Source of the DNA: DAOTTI01 sp034437795
GTDB taxonomy: Bacteria > Chloroflexota > UBA11872 > UBA12225
DNA length: 19,758 bases
Direction of reading: 5' to 3'
NCBI GenBank assembly: GCA_034437795.1
Contig: DAOTTI010000041.1
Location: 1-19,758 of the forward strand
This document shows positions 8,642-17,716 of this stretch, piece after piece (position 1 is the first letter of the stretch; each line of letters starts with the position of its first letter). The translations under genes were made by a program, and so were the position numbers. The notes beneath the pieces are model-generated. The model ran no database searches. It was given only the letters and a program-made list of their open reading frames with translations, and had not been told where the DNA came from.

Positions 8642-10435
8642 ATGCCCGTCGACATCAATACGCTGGACTATGGCCTGCTCGTCCCCGAGTTCATCGTCCT
8701 GGCCCTGATCTTCATCGCCTGGACGCTGGACCTCCTCCTGCCTCGCCACCGGAAGCAGGTCATCGGCTGGGTGACCATCGCTGGCCTGCTCGTGGCCATC
8801 GCGGCCACGCTCCCCCTGTGGGGGCTACGGACTACCTTCGCCGGCGTGCTCCGCATTGACGAGTTCGCCGTCTTCTTCAAGCTCCTCTTCCTGGCCACCG
8901 CCATCGGCATCACTCTCATTTCGATGGAATACGCCGATCGCTTCCTGCCCCAGCCCGGCGAGTACTACGGCCTGGTCCTCACCGGCACCCTGGGCATGAT
9001 CCTCATGGCGGCGTCGAACGAGTTGCTGACGGCCTACATCTCCCTGGAGCTACTGTCATTCTCCAGCTACGTGCTGGTCTCCTACGCTAAGAACAACCTG
9101 AAGAGCAACGAAGCGGGGATGAAGTACATCATCCTCGGCGCCTTCAGCTCCGCCCTGCTCCTGTATGGCATCAGCCTGCTCTACGGCGTGGTCGGCACCA
9201 CCTACCTGCCCGACCTCGCCCGCGCCGTGAGCACGATGGCCACCGTGCCCCCCGGCTTCCTGGCCGCCCTGGCCCTGATCACCGCCGGCCTGGGCTTCAA
9301 GGTCGCCGCCGTGCCGTTCCACATGTGGACGCCGGACGTCTACGAAGGCGCGCCCACTCCCATCACCGCCTATCTCTCCGTCGCCTCCAAGGCCGCCGGC
9401 TTTGCCCTGGTGATGCGCATTCTGGTGGGCGGTCTGCTGCCGTTGCAGGACCAATACCAGGCCGTGTTCGCCTTGCTGGCGGCGCTCACCATGACCCTGG
9501 GCAATCTGGTCGCCATCCAGCAGCGCAACATCAAGCGTCTGCTGGCCTACTCCAGCATCGGCCAGGCGGGCTACGTCCTGGTCGGCATCGCCGCCTTCGC
9601 CCCGAACCTGGATGTCGCCGAGCAGGCCGCCCGTGCGATCATGCTCCACCTCGCCGGCTACGTCTTCACCAACCTGGCCGCCTTCGGCGCTGTGATCGCC
9701 TTCCAGAACCTCGCCAACGGCCGCGAGCTGATCGCGGACATGGCCGGCCTCGCCCGCCGGGCCCCCTTCGTCGCCCTGGCCATGATGGCCGCCCTCTTCT
9801 CGTCCGCCGGCATGCCCCTCTTCGCGGGGTTCGTGACCAAGTTCTACCTCTTCGCCGCGGCGGCCCGAGCGGAGCTGCTCTGGCTGGTGGCCCTGGCGGT
9901 GATCAACAGCACCATCTCGCTCTACTACTACCTGCTGGTCGTCTACGAGCTGTACGTGCGCGCACCGCCGGGCTTCGAGGTTGTCGGCGGCGATGGCCAC
10001 GCCGCGGCGGCCCCCGCTACGGGGCTGGCGCCCGCCCCTGCGCTGGCGATGGCCGCGCCGGCCGCCGTCGCAGCCGGCGCCCAGGCCGCCGCACACGGCA
10101 GTACTCCGCCGCACCCCGCAGGCACCGCCGCCAACGGCCACGCCGCCGGTCACGTGGCGATGAGCCCCGACGGCCACGCCCCGCATGCGGGCCACGCCGG
10201 ACATGCCGGCCACGGCGCGCACGGCGCCCCGCCCGACGGCCCTGCCATTCCCTGGTGGAAGCGCAGCATTACCGCCGAGATGCCGCCGGAGCAGTTCTAT
10301 CCGCCCTACCGCATCCCCTGGGTCACCCACCTGAGCCTGGCGCTCTTCCTGGCCGGTATCCTCTTCATTGGCCTCTACCCCACGCCCATCATGAGCGCCC
10401 TGGTCGCGGCCAGCCGCGCCCTCTTTGCCGGCTAG
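8642..10435 (+). CDS. nuoN: NADH-quinone oxidoreductase subunit N
   Basis: This is the third antiporter-like subunit, adjacent to NuoK. It has 597 residues against the usual 470-500. Visible residues are Glu136 in SLELLSFSSYVLV, Lys220 in AGLGFKVAAVPFHMWTPDVYEGAPTP, Lys250 in VASKAAGF, and Lys400 in AGFVTKFYLF. The excess length is one insertion at about residues 449-535, Ala/Gly/Pro-rich with 11 histidines. It includes a run of H-A-G triplets at 512-527, between the putative 13th and 14th helices. GGAGGAG at 8627-8633, inside the end of nuoM, gives an 8-nt spacer to the ATG. This is the last gene of the operon; a GGGAGAGGG palindrome follows 26 bp later. Confidence 0.96.
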   Translation: MPVDINTLDYGLLVPEFIVLALIFIAWTLDLLLPRHRKQVIGWVTIAGLLVAIAATLPLWGLRTTFAGVLRIDEFAVFFKLLFLATAIGITLISMEYADRFLPQPGEYYGLVLTGTLGMILMAASNELLTAYISLELLSFSSYVLVSYAKNNLKSNEAGMKYIILGAFSSALLLYGISLLYGVVGTTYLPDLARAVSTMATVPPGFLAALALITAGLGFKVAAVPFHMWTPDVYEGAPTPITAYLSVASKAAGFALVMRILVGGLLPLQDQYQAVFALLAALTMTLGNLVAIQQRNIKRLLAYSSIGQAGYVLVGIAAFAPNLDVAEQAARAIMLHLAGYVFTNLAAFGAVIAFQNLANGRELIADMAGLARRAPFVALAMMAALFSSAGMPLFAGFVTKFYLFAAAARAELLWLVALAVINSTISLYYYLLVVYELYVRAPPGFEVVGGDGHAAAAPATGLAPAPALAMAAPAAVAAGAQAAAHGSTPPHPAGTAANGHAAGHVAMSPDGHAPHAGHAGHAGHGAHGAPPDGPAIPWWKRSITAEMPPEQFYPPYRIPWVTHLSLALFLAGILFIGLYPTPIMSALVAASRALFAG

Positions 10436-10460
10436 CCTGGATCCTTCATGGCCAGGAGTT

Positions 10461-10488
10461 CCCTCTCCCACGGGGAGAGGGTGAGGGC
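10461..10488 (+). repeat. CCCTCTCCC/GGGAGAGGG palindrome after nuoN
   Basis: CCCTCTCCC (10461-10469) and GGGAGAGGG (10473-10481) form a 9-bp stem with a 3-nt loop, followed by TGAGGGC. It lies 26 bases after the nuoN stop and has no U-tract. A related element is at 19448-19478, and half-copies lie at 10874-10947. It may work as a bidirectional 3' hairpin for nuoN, or be a copy of a REP-like repeat. Confidence 0.6.
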
Positions 10489-10524
10489 TCCGCTATTGAA
10501 GCGCGCGGGCCACACACGCCGCTG

Positions 10525-10635
10525 CTACACCCCGGTGTACTTCTGCATCAGATACACGCCGCCCAGCGTGAACACCAGCACGAGCAGAACGCACGCAAGC
10601 TGCCAGTGCTCCGCGATCTGAACGCCGTTGATCAT
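10525..10635 (-). CDS. Putative 36-residue single-pass membrane protein
   Basis: The minus strand carries ATG at 10635 down to TAG at 10525, 36 codons. The product begins MINGVQIAEHWQLA, continues as a hydrophobic helix (about residues 13-31, CVLLVLVFTLGGVYLM) and ends with QKYTGV. Third codon positions are mostly G/C, like the neighbouring genes. GGGAGAG lies 9-10 nt upstream of the ATG, and a TAGAAT (minus strand, 10717-10722) could be a -10 element. I do not recognise the family. Single-pass proteins of this size are often subunits or regulators of membrane complexes, so a link to the respiratory chain is possible but unproven. The gene is in the opposite orientation to nuo and 376 bp past the end of the CCA gene. 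Confidence 0.5.
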   Translation of the reverse strand: MINGVQIAEHWQLACVLLVLVFTLGGVYLMQKYTGV

Positions 10636-10639
10636 GGTG

Positions 10640-10950
10640 CAGTCTCTCCCTCGTTCGCCTCGATTGGCCTCGATAAGCCTCATCGGCTGTGGCCGTGGCG
10701 CTACTGGTGCGCCTGGATTCTAGCAAGGCCATCGTCCTCCGCGGGCGAGCGCACAAGTTCCGGCTGGCGCCAGGCCATGGCCGTCGTTCCCCTCACCGTG
10801 TCGGAGCGGAGACGGCGGAATGCCCGCGGGTAATCTCCTCTCTCCGTGGCCTTCGTCCCCCTCCTCCGTGTGCGGGAGAGGGGCAGGGGGTGAGGGCTAC
10901 CCTCCCCTCCCACTGCGGCGCGACCGCGACCGAGTGGGGTGAGGGCTCTC
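10640..10950. other. Non-coding spacer with half-copies of GC-rich repeats
   Basis: I see no convincing gene in this stretch. From about 10853 it contains GGGAGAGGGGCAGGGGGTGA and GAGTGGGGTGAGGGC, which repeat the right half of the palindrome at 10461-10488. Immediately upstream of the small minus-strand gene, ATCGAGGC and AACGAGG motifs recur on the minus strand (about 10640-10680), resembling the GAACGAGG repeats before nuoM. Confidence 0.4.
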
Positions 10951-10952
10951 CC

Positions 10953-11006
10953 CGCGTCTCCGTGTCCCCGCGCCCCCGCGTCGGGGCGAGGGGGAATGGG
11001 TTGACG
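10953..11006 (+). repeat. Octamer repeat cassette A
   Basis: Four 8-base units are in exact register: CGCGTCTC, CGTGTCCC, CGCGCCCC, CGCGTCGG (10953-10984). They are followed by a G-rich tail ending GGGTTGACG. The cassette sits directly beyond the 3' end of the CCA-enzyme gene. Two more copies with the same architecture lie at 12553-12620 and 12630-12681. Confidence 0.65.
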
Positions 11007-11010
11007 CCTG

Positions 11011-12474
<1,464 letters not shown>

Positions 12475-12552
12475 ACACAAAACTCTAGCCGACCACTACC
12501 GCCTCACCCTCCCCGCAGCACACCACACGCTCACTTCGTCTCTCCCCGCCCC

Positions 12553-12620
12553 CGCGTCTCCATAGCCCCGCGCCTCCACGTCCCTCTGCCCCTGCGTCGG
12601 CGCAGGGGGCTGGGGTGACG
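12553..12620 (+). repeat. Octamer repeat cassette B
   Basis: Six 8-base units in register: CGCGTCTC, CATAGCCC, CGCGCCTC, CACGTCCC, TCTGCCCC, TGCGTCGG (12553-12600). They are followed by a tail CGCAGGGGGCTGGGGTGACG. It lies in the 222-bp gap between the CCA gene and gpsA. Confidence 0.65.
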
Positions 12621-12629
12621 TTTCCTCCC

Positions 12630-12681
12630 CGCGTCCCCGTGTCTCCGCGTCCCTGCGTCGGCGTGAGGGGCTAGAGTGAGC
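12630..12681 (+). repeat. Octamer repeat cassette C
   Basis: Four 8-base units in register: CGCGTCCC, CGTGTCTC, CGCGTCCC, TGCGTCGG (12630-12661). They are followed by a tail CGTGAGGGGCTAGAGTGAGC. It follows cassette B in the same orientation with only 9 bases between them, and ends 15 bases from the gpsA stop codon. Confidence 0.65.
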
Positions 12682-12696
12682 TTCCCCCCGCGTCGT

Positions 12697-13710
12697 TCAC
12701 AAGATCCCCTCTAGCTCCGCCTTCGGATCCCGCTGCATCAGCAGTTCGCCGGCCGCCACGGGGGAGAGCCCCTCGAACAGGACGCGATGCATCAGCTCGG
12801 TGATCGGCATCTCCACGCCATAGCGCCTCGCCAGCTGCAGCGCGGCCACCGTCGTGGGCACGCCTTCGACCACCTGCTGCATCTCCGCCTGGATCTCAGC
12901 CAGGGACCGGCCGCGCGCCAGCTGCTCGCCGGCGGTGCGGTTCCGGCTGAGCGGGCTCATGCACGTCGCCAGCAGATCGCCCAGTCCCGCCAGCCCGGCC
13001 AGGGTCAGGGGCTCGGCGCCGGCCGCCTTGGCCAGGCGCGCCATCTCCGCCAGGCCGCGCGTCATGAAGGCCGCTTTGGCGTTGTCCCCCGCCTCCAGCC
13101 CGTCGCACATCCCCGCGCCCAGGGCGATGACGTTCTTCAGGGCGCCGCCTAGCTCCACTCCCACGATGTCGGTGTGGGTGTAGACCCGCATGTGCGGCGC
13201 CATCAGCAGACCCTGCACCTGCCGCGCCAGCGCCTCATCCGGGCAGGCGACTACAGTCGAAGACGGCTTGCGGGCCGCGATCTCCCGCGCCAGGTTGGGC
13301 CCCGAGAGCGCCGCCACGCGCCCCTCAAGGGCCGGCGCCTCCTGCGTGATCACCTGGGACATGCGCAGGGCCGTGCCTAGCTCGAGCCCTTTGCTGCAGC
13401 TCACCAGCACCTGCTCAGGCCGCAGAAAGGGGCGCAGTCGCCGCACGTTGGCCCGCATCGTCTGCGCTGGCGGCGCCAGCAGCACCACCGCCGCGTGGGG
13501 CAGGACCCGCTCGGCGTCGGCCGAGACGGCCAGGCCCGCCGGAAAGCGCACCGCGGGCATGCGGGGCGATCCGCCGGCGTCCGCCAGCGCCGCGGCCTCG
13601 TCGTCCGTTCGCGCCAGCAGGGTGACCGGCACGCCCAGCCCGGCGACGTGCACCGCCAGTGTCACCCCCCAGGCGCCGGTGCCAATGATCGCCAAAGACG
13701 TCTCTTTCAC
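12697..13710 (-). CDS. gpsA: NAD(P)-dependent glycerol-3-phosphate dehydrogenase
   Basis: GpsA reduces dihydroxyacetone phosphate to sn-glycerol 3-phosphate, the backbone for membrane phospholipids. From the GTG at 13710 it has 337 residues, the family norm. The Rossmann motif IIGTGAWGVTLA is at 8-19, SCSKGLE at 104-110, the catalytic Lys192 in GGALKNVIALGAG, GLGDLLATC (243-251, Asp245) and SRNR (255-258). The frame is open to 13809, but the extra 33 residues lack family similarity. GTG 13710 places the glycine-rich loop at the usual distance from the N-terminus, with GGGGGAG about 10 nt upstream. It is divergent from polA. Confidence 0.95.
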   Translation of the reverse strand: MKETSLAIIGTGAWGVTLAVHVAGLGVPVTLLARTDDEAAALADAGGSPRMPAVRFPAGLAVSADAERVLPHAAVVLLAPPAQTMRANVRRLRPFLRPEQVLVSCSKGLELGTALRMSQVITQEAPALEGRVAALSGPNLAREIAARKPSSTVVACPDEALARQVQGLLMAPHMRVYTHTDIVGVELGGALKNVIALGAGMCDGLEAGDNAKAAFMTRGLAEMARLAKAAGAEPLTLAGLAGLGDLLATCMSPLSRNRTAGEQLARGRSLAEIQAEMQQVVEGVPTTVAALQLARRYGVEMPITELMHRVLFEGLSPVAAGELLMQRDPKAELEGIL

Positions 13711-13810
13711 GGTGAACTGGCTCCCCCAATTGGGGTACGATTGTCCCGAGGATACGTCCCCTCCATCGCCTTTGTCCGGCCCTAACACCACCCACGTCTT
13801 ATCTTCCACC

Positions 13811-13845
13811 TTGAACCTTGAACCTTGACCTTTGAACCTTGAACC
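13811..13845 (+). repeat. TTGAACC heptamer array before polA
   Basis: Five units in exact 7-base register: TTGAACC, TTGAACC, TTGACCT, TTGAACC, TTGAACC. The array ends 12 bases before the polA ATG, in the divergent gpsA-polA region. The unit and orientation are the same as in the array before nuoL. No Shine-Dalgarno sequence is visible between the array and the ATG. Confidence 0.85.
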
Positions 13846-13857
13846 CTAACCTCCGCC

Positions 13858-16779
13858 ATGGCTAGCACCACCGCCCGCCCCCGGCCACTGCTCGTCCTGA
13901 TCGACGGGCATTCCCTGGTCCATCGCGCCTACCACGCCGTGCCGGCCGGCTTCATGACCTCCCGCGGGGAGCCGACCAACGCCGTGTACGGCTTTACGTC
14001 CATGCTCCTCAAGGTGCTCAACGACTACCGGCCGGACTACTGCGCGGTGGCCTTCGACCGCTCGGCGCCCACCTTCCGGCACCTCGCCTCGGCCGAGTAC
14101 AAGGCCACCCGCCCGCGTCTGGCCGATGACCTGCGCCCGCAGTTCGCCCGCGTGCGGGAGGTGATCCAGGCCTTCGGCATCCCCATCTATGAACGCGACG
14201 GGTATGAGGCGGACGACCTGCTCGGCTGCCTGGCGAGCCAGGCCTCGCGCCAGGGCCTCGACACCCTCATCGTGACCGGCGACCTGGATAGCCTCCAGCT
14301 GGTCGATGAGCACGTGCGTGTGCTCGCCCCGCGCGGGCGCATGTCTGACACCGTCATCTACGATGCACCGGCCGTGCGTGAGCGCTACGGCCTGGAGCCA
14401 TACCAGCTCCCGGACTTCAAGGCTTTGGCCGGCGACGCCTCCGACAACATCAAGGGCGTGCCCGGCGTTGGCCCCAAGACCGCCACGCGGCTGCTGGCGG
14501 ACTTCGGCACGATCGAGGACCTCTACGCCCGGCTGGACGACGTTCCCGCCAAGCTGCGCCAGCCCCTGGCGGCGCACCAGCACCTAGTCCGGCGCAACAA
14601 GCAGCTAGCCACCATCGATCGCCAGGCCCCGTGCGTCCTTGAGCTGGACGCCTGCCGCCTGGACGGCTTTGACCGGCAGCGGTTGCTGGCCCTCTTCCGC
14701 GAGCTCGAGTTCCGCAGCCTGATGGACCGCCTGCCCAGGCCCGCGCCGGGCGTCACCGAGGGGCCCCAGGGCCCTGTCCAGCCTGCCCAGACCGCCCGTC
14801 CCGCCGCCCCCACCGGCGGCGCCGTGGCGCCCCGCCCGCCGGCTGACGCCGCGGAGCCAGCTACGGCCCCACCTACCAGGCTCGACCCCGAGTACCAGAT
14901 GAGCTTCTTCGGCGACCTCACCGGCGCCAAGGCCCCTGATTCCGTGACCGTGGCCGCGCCCGACGCCGCCGTGATCGTCACGTCGCCGGATCAACTCCGC
15001 GCCGCCCTGGACGCAATCCGCCGTGCCGGCTCGTTCGTGCTCCATCCCATCGCCCACCAGCGCAGCGTCATCGACTACGAAATCGCCGGCGTCGCCCTGG
15101 CCCTGGATGCCCAGCGGGCCTGGTATGTCCCCCTCGCCTCCAGCGCTGCCGAGCAGTCCCCTTCTCACAGCGGCCTGGACGAACGAGCCGCCCTGGAGGG
15201 GCTGCGCCCTGCCCTGGAGGACCCCGCGATCCAGAAGCTGGCGCACAACGCCAAGGTCATCTTCACCATGCTCGCCGAGCGGGGCCTGCGCCTGCAGGGC
15301 GTCGCCTTCGACACCATGGTAGGCGCCTACCTGCTCAATCCCACCAACCGCACCACCACGGTGCATGAGCTGGTCTTCCAGCAGATGGGGCGAGAGATCG
15401 AGGGCGTGGCGGCCCTGGTCCCGAAGGGCGCCACCGTCCTGGACGTTCCCGTGGAGCGCGCCGCGCCCGCGGCCGTGCTGGAAGCGCAGCTGCTCTGCGA
15501 GATTGCCCGCGAGCTGCGCGCCGAGCTCGCGGACCGCGCCCAGCTCGAGCTCTTCGAGCGCGTGGAGATGCCCCTGGTGCCTATCCTCTCGTCGATGGAG
15601 CGGGCCGGCATCAAGGTCGACGAGCGCATCCTGGCCGAGATGGGCCGCGAGCTGGCCCAGCAGATCCGCAACGTGGAGCTGGAGATCTACAACTGCGTCG
15701 GCCACCAGTTCACCATCAACTCGCCCCAGCAGCTGGGCAAGGTCCTGGTCGAGGAACTGCATCTGCCCCTCACCAAGCGCACCAAGACCGGCTACTCCAC
15801 TGACGCGACGGTGCTGGAAGAGCTCCTGGGGGTCCACCCCATCATCGAGCTGGTGCTGACCTACCGCCAGCTCACCAAGCTCAAGTCGACCTACATCGAC
15901 GCCCTGCCCGCCTTGATCCATCCCCGCACGGGGCGGGTGCACACCACCTTCAATCAGACGGTCACGGCCACCGGCCGCCTGTCCAGCGACTCGCCGAACC
16001 TGCAGAACATCCCCGTCCGTACGGAGCTGGGGCGCCTGATCCGGCGCGCCTTCGTCGCCGGGGAGGCCGATACCCTGCTGCTCGCCGCCGACTACTCGCA
16101 GATCGAGCTGCGCATTGCCGCCCACATCACCCGCGACCCCCTCCTGATCAAGGCCTTCCAGGAAGGCCTCGACGTGCACACCGCCACCGCCGCCACCATC
16201 TTTGGCGTGCCCGTGGACCAGGTCACCCCAGAGCAGCGCCGCCTCGCCAAGACCACCAATTTTGCTGTGTTGTACGGGATCAGTGACTTTGGCCTCTCCC
16301 AGCGGGTCGGGATCGCCCGCAGCGAGGCTGCCCCGTTTATCAAGGCCTACCTGGAGCGGCACACCGGCATCCGCCAGTACATCGAGCGCACCCTTCGGCA
16401 GGCTAGGGAGCGCGGCTACGTGGAGACCCCACTCGGCCGGCGACGTTACCTGCCGGAGCTGCGTTCGGCCAATGCCTCCGTCCGCGCCGCCGGCGAGCGC
16501 ATGGCCATCAACATGCCCATCCAGGGCGCCCAGGCCGACCTGATCAAGCTGGCCATGATTGCCGTCTTCCGCGAGTTCGAGCAGCGCCGTCTCCGGAGCC
16601 GCATGCTCCTCCAGGTCCATGACGAGCTGCTCTTTGAGGTGCCCCGCGCCGAGCTTGACGAAGTCGCGGCCCTGGTGCGGGACTGTATGGAGCACGCCAT
16701 GCAGCTCATCGTCCCCATCCAGGTGGACATGAAGGTCGGCCCCAACTGGTACGACATGGAGCCATACGGGCGCGGGTAG
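13858..16779 (+). CDS. polA: DNA polymerase I with inactive 3'-5' exonuclease domain
   Basis: This family A polymerase fills gaps in repair and processes Okazaki fragments. It has 973 residues. The 5' nuclease domain (about 10-295) keeps Asp16, EADD (117-120), GDLD (141-144), GDASDN (192-197) and the helix-hairpin-helix GVPGVGPKTA. A Pro/Ala-rich linker (about 298-345) follows. The exonuclease-like domain (about 360-560) lacks the catalytic acids: the DxE site reads VLHPIAH (394-400), and the Asp expected after NAK is absent (NAKVIF, 464-469). The polymerase domain is intact: motif A LAADYSQIELR (Asp745), motif B with Lys798, Phe802, Tyr806, and motif C QVHDE (922-923). Phe802 at the O-helix site predicts ddNTP discrimination. 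Proofreading should be absent. Confidence 0.97.
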   Translation: MASTTARPRPLLVLIDGHSLVHRAYHAVPAGFMTSRGEPTNAVYGFTSMLLKVLNDYRPDYCAVAFDRSAPTFRHLASAEYKATRPRLADDLRPQFARVREVIQAFGIPIYERDGYEADDLLGCLASQASRQGLDTLIVTGDLDSLQLVDEHVRVLAPRGRMSDTVIYDAPAVRERYGLEPYQLPDFKALAGDASDNIKGVPGVGPKTATRLLADFGTIEDLYARLDDVPAKLRQPLAAHQHLVRRNKQLATIDRQAPCVLELDACRLDGFDRQRLLALFRELEFRSLMDRLPRPAPGVTEGPQGPVQPAQTARPAAPTGGAVAPRPPADAAEPATAPPTRLDPEYQMSFFGDLTGAKAPDSVTVAAPDAAVIVTSPDQLRAALDAIRRAGSFVLHPIAHQRSVIDYEIAGVALALDAQRAWYVPLASSAAEQSPSHSGLDERAALEGLRPALEDPAIQKLAHNAKVIFTMLAERGLRLQGVAFDTMVGAYLLNPTNRTTTVHELVFQQMGREIEGVAALVPKGATVLDVPVERAAPAAVLEAQLLCEIARELRAELADRAQLELFERVEMPLVPILSSMERAGIKVDERILAEMGRELAQQIRNVELEIYNCVGHQFTINSPQQLGKVLVEELHLPLTKRTKTGYSTDATVLEELLGVHPIIELVLTYRQLTKLKSTYIDALPALIHPRTGRVHTTFNQTVTATGRLSSDSPNLQNIPVRTELGRLIRRAFVAGEADTLLLAADYSQIELRIAAHITRDPLLIKAFQEGLDVHTATAATIFGVPVDQVTPEQRRLAKTTNFAVLYGISDFGLSQRVGIARSEAAPFIKAYLERHTGIRQYIERTLRQARERGYVETPLGRRRYLPELRSANASVRAAGERMAINMPIQGAQADLIKLAMIAVFREFEQRRLRSRMLLQVHDELLFEVPRAELDEVAALVRDCMEHAMQLIVPIQVDMKVGPNWYDMEPYGRG

Positions 16780-16802
16780 AGCGCGCCGCTTGCCCCATCC
16801 CC

Positions 16803-17660
16803 ATGCCCGAGCTCCCTGAGGTCGAGACCATCCGCGCCGGCTTGGTACAGCGCGTCGCCGGTCGGCGCTTTACCGGCGTTCACCTCCTGTGGCCTGGCTG
16901 CGTCGACCGGCCTGACCCAGAGACGTTCCGCGGGGAGCTGGTCGGCCGGCAGATCGAAGGGCTCGACCGCCGGGGCAAGTTCCTCATCTTCCGCCTCGAC
17001 CATCAGCATTTCCTCGTCGTCCATCTGCGCATGACTGGCCGGCTCTCCCTCCGCGACCGCGGGGCGCCCCGCCACCCGCACCTGCGTGCCGTCCTGAGCC
17101 TAGATGACGGTCACGAGCTGCACTTCGAGGACCAGCGCAAGTTCGGCCGCCTGTACCTTGCCCGCGACGCGCCTGAGCTGGACGGCCTGCTGGCCAAGGT
17201 CGGGCCGGAGCCCCTCCTGCCGTCGTTCACCCGCGACCGGTTCCGGAGCCTGCTCCAGGGCCGGCAGGCCCGGCTCAAGCCCTTGCTGCTCGACCAGCGC
17301 TTCATCGCCGGCCTGGGCAACATCTACGTCGACGAGGCGCTCTTCCGCGCCGGCCTGCACCCCTTGCGCCGCGCTGGCAGCCTCACTCCAGCCGAGATCG
17401 ACCGCCTGTACGACGGCGTCGTGGAGGCCCTGCGCCAGGGCATCGGCAATCGGGGCACGACCCTGGCCTCCTACCGTGACGCCTGGGGCGCCGCCGGCCT
17501 TAACCAGGAGCGGCTGCTCGTCTTTCGCCGCCACGGCCGGCCCTGCCCCCGCTGCGCCCGACCCATCGAGAAGATCCGCGTCGCCGGTCGGGGCACGCAC
17601 CTCTGCCCCCACTGCCAGCAGCCTCACGGCCAGGGCGAAGCCTCACCTGATGACGCGTGA
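16803..17660 (+). CDS. mutM: Formamidopyrimidine-DNA glycosylase (Fpg)
   Basis: MutM is a bifunctional base-excision repair glycosylase/AP lyase that removes 8-oxoguanine and formamidopyrimidines. It has 285 residues. The N-terminus MPELPEVETI fixes the start, because Pro2 becomes the catalytic N-terminal amine after Met removal. Glu3 follows it, Lys59 lies in RRGKF, and the QRKFGRLYL loop (111-119) and GNIYVDEALF (172-181) are intact. The C-terminal zinc finger has CPRC (248-251) and CPHC (268-271), with the Arg of AGRGTH (261-266). The gene starts 23 bp after polA and has no obvious ribosome-binding site, so it is probably co-transcribed with polA. Confidence 0.97.
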   Translation: MPELPEVETIRAGLVQRVAGRRFTGVHLLWPGCVDRPDPETFRGELVGRQIEGLDRRGKFLIFRLDHQHFLVVHLRMTGRLSLRDRGAPRHPHLRAVLSLDDGHELHFEDQRKFGRLYLARDAPELDGLLAKVGPEPLLPSFTRDRFRSLLQGRQARLKPLLLDQRFIAGLGNIYVDEALFRAGLHPLRRAGSLTPAEIDRLYDGVVEALRQGIGNRGTTLASYRDAWGAAGLNQERLLVFRRHGRPCPRCARPIEKIRVAGRGTHLCPHCQQPHGQGEASPDDA

Positions 17661-17677
17661 GGGCTTGCCCAGATGGT

Positions 17678-17716
17678 CTGATCGGTCTCAGGGCAACGCC
17701 TGATTGGTTTCAGGGC
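17678..17716 (-). repeat. 22-bp-period direct repeat between mutM and the metalloprotease gene
   Basis: On the plus strand CTGATCGGTCTCAGGGC (17678-17694) and CTGATTGGTTTCAGGGC (17700-17716) match at 15 of 17 positions. The second copy contains the stop codon of the minus-strand archaemetzincin gene. On the minus strand the copies contain TGAAACC and TGAGACC, the same heptamer words that occur before nuoI. Confidence 0.55.

Noticed and set aside
13711..13809. N-terminal extension of gpsA
   Set aside because: It would add 33 residues before the Rossmann loop and run into the heptamer array; GTG 13710 gives the normal GpsA length.
13711..13857. Sigma-70 promoters in the gpsA-polA divergent region
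   Set aside because: TATCCT on the minus strand near 13750 resembles a -10, but no -35 at the right distance is convincing, and nothing better was seen for polA.
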